This document shows positions 5,498 through 6,048 of a stretch of 6,048 bases of DNA, piece by piece. Below the pieces are notes generated by a model, which had not been told where the DNA came from, ran no database searches, and saw only the letters and a program-made list of their open reading frames with translations. Every line of letters begins with the position of its first letter. Within the stretch, counting starts at the first letter, position 1. The translations under genes and the position numbers were made by a program. This DNA comes from Clostridia bacterium (GTDB lineage: Bacteria; Bacillota_A; Clostridia; Christensenellales; Aristaeellaceae). The stretch is from assembly GCA_017481185.1 (NCBI GenBank), contig JAFUPO010000337.1, positions 1 through 6,048 of the forward strand, given 5' to 3'.

Positions 5498-6048
5498 TCA
5501 GATTACAAATTGGGTCATGTAGCGCTTGGAGATCCTAATGCTGTCCAGGATTTTTTCGCGGCTGCTTTCAAAGGCTTTATCCTCTACCTCACTGCAGGCA
5601 TACCCGTCAAAGCCAATATCAGTCAGGGCGGACACGTATTTGCCCCAGTCTACGTCGCCATAGCCGGGGAGCTTGGGAGACATATAATCCAGCGGATAGG
5701 CCATCACGCCATGATCTTTCAGCTTATCAGGATACATTTTGATATCCTTAAAATGCACGTGGAAGAGCTTCTCCTTGAACTCATAGAGGGGCTTGATGTA
5801 ATCGATCTGCTGCCAGATAAAATGGCTGGGATCGTAATTCAGGCCAAAATAGGGCGAATCGATAACAGCAAACAGCTTACGCCAGATAGCAGGGGTGGTC
5901 ATCAGGTTCTGCCCGCCGGGCCACTGGTCGCGGCCGAAAAGCATGGGGCAGTTTTCAATGGCGATCTTTACCTTCAGATCGGCAGCGTAAGCGACGATAT
6001 CAGGCCAGATCTCTTTAAACAGCTCAATGTTCTCTTCAACAGACTTGG
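5498..6048 (-). CDS. Sugar phosphate isomerase/epimerase-like TIM barrel protein (partial, start outside window)
   Basis: The minus-strand frame is open from the right edge (6048) to a TGA at 5498-5500, giving the last 182 residues. The ATG at 5942-5944 is internal, because conserved family sequence continues upstream of it. The fragment fits the xylose-isomerase-like barrel family (AP endonuclease 2 fold, COG1082-type, with relatives such as IolE and D-tagatose 3-epimerase). Expected metal-site positions appear in order: Glu in KIAIEN (codon 5954-5956), Asp and His in GLNYDPSHF, His in LFHVHFKD, and Glu in the SEVED near the end. GYGDVDWGKYVSAL, before the last strand, is also typical. Such enzymes act on sugars, inositols or related hydroxy-ketones in the cytoplasm; the substrate cannot be told. 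It converges on rpsI and does not share the translation theme, so it probably belongs to a sugar operon to the right. Confidence 0.88.
   Translation of the reverse strand, partial: KSVEENIELFKEIWPDIVAYAADLKVKIAIENCPMLFGRDQWPGGQNLMTTPAIWRKLFAVIDSPYFGLNYDPSHFIWQQIDYIKPLYEFKEKLFHVHFKDIKMYPDKLKDHGVMAYPLDYMSPKLPGYGDVDWGKYVSALTDIGFDGYACSEVEDKAFESSREKILDSIRISKRYMTQFVI

Noticed and set aside
5942..5944. ATG as the start of the minus-strand isomerase
   Set aside because: The frame stays open to the window edge and the upstream residues include the conserved KIAIEN segment with the metal-site Glu, so the real start is outside the window.
1..6048. CRISPR array, tRNA, insertion sequence or defence system
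   Set aside because: I saw no spaced direct repeats, cloverleaf, transposase or terminal repeats. All substantial coding stretches are housekeeping genes except the ZIP transporter and the sugar isomerase.

Overview
The window is a compact, mostly plus-strand stretch of bacterial chromosome dedicated to translation and its quality control. Everything visible points to a Firmicute of the class Clostridia. The ribosome binding sites are strong AGGAGG types, one gene starts with TTG, and prmC-prfA, a Sua5-type synthase and a YwlE-type phosphatase lie close together, broadly as in the prfA-ywlE region of Bacillus subtilis. The L13 and S9 proteins look clostridial. By eye the base composition is moderately GC-rich, which would fit gut Oscillospiraceae- or Christensenellaceae-like lineages, but the genus cannot be fixed from this sequence alone.

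Layout. Bases 1-102 are the last codons of an unrecognised upstream gene. It overlaps prmC (99-929), the glutamine methyltransferase of release factors, and 11 bases later comes prfA (941-1999), release factor 1, its substrate. A perfect 42-base palindrome (2004-2045) closes this group. A ZIP-family metal transporter (2112-2807) follows. A short gap with a TATAAT box leads to a two-domain Sua5-type L-threonylcarbamoyladenylate synthase (2898-3950), which makes the precursor of tRNA t6A37. It overlaps by four bases a low-molecular-weight phosphatase (3947-4351) carrying the Thr that marks protein-arginine phosphatases. A 186-base gap holds a good promoter and a folded 5' leader for the rplM-rpsI operon (4538-5386, ribosomal proteins L13 and S9). 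That operon ends in an intrinsic terminator, and a second strong hairpin separates it from a convergent minus-strand gene running off the right edge, a sugar phosphate isomerase/epimerase-like TIM barrel (5498-6048).

How the genes fit together. PrmC methylates the GGQ glutamine of RF1, Sua5 supports decoding of ANN codons through t6A, and L13 and S9 are ribosome components. The arginine phosphatase belongs to the stress and proteolysis side of protein homeostasis. The ZIP transporter and the sugar isomerase are the only genes outside this theme.

I see no mobile element, CRISPR array, tRNA, rRNA or defence system, and no clear new multi-gene system. The points most worth a second look are an RF1 with Lys-Lys-Gln in place of the usual Arg-Ile-His in its stop-codon reading loop, the perfect palindrome after prfA, and a possible pseudoknot/hairpin switch in the rplM leader.
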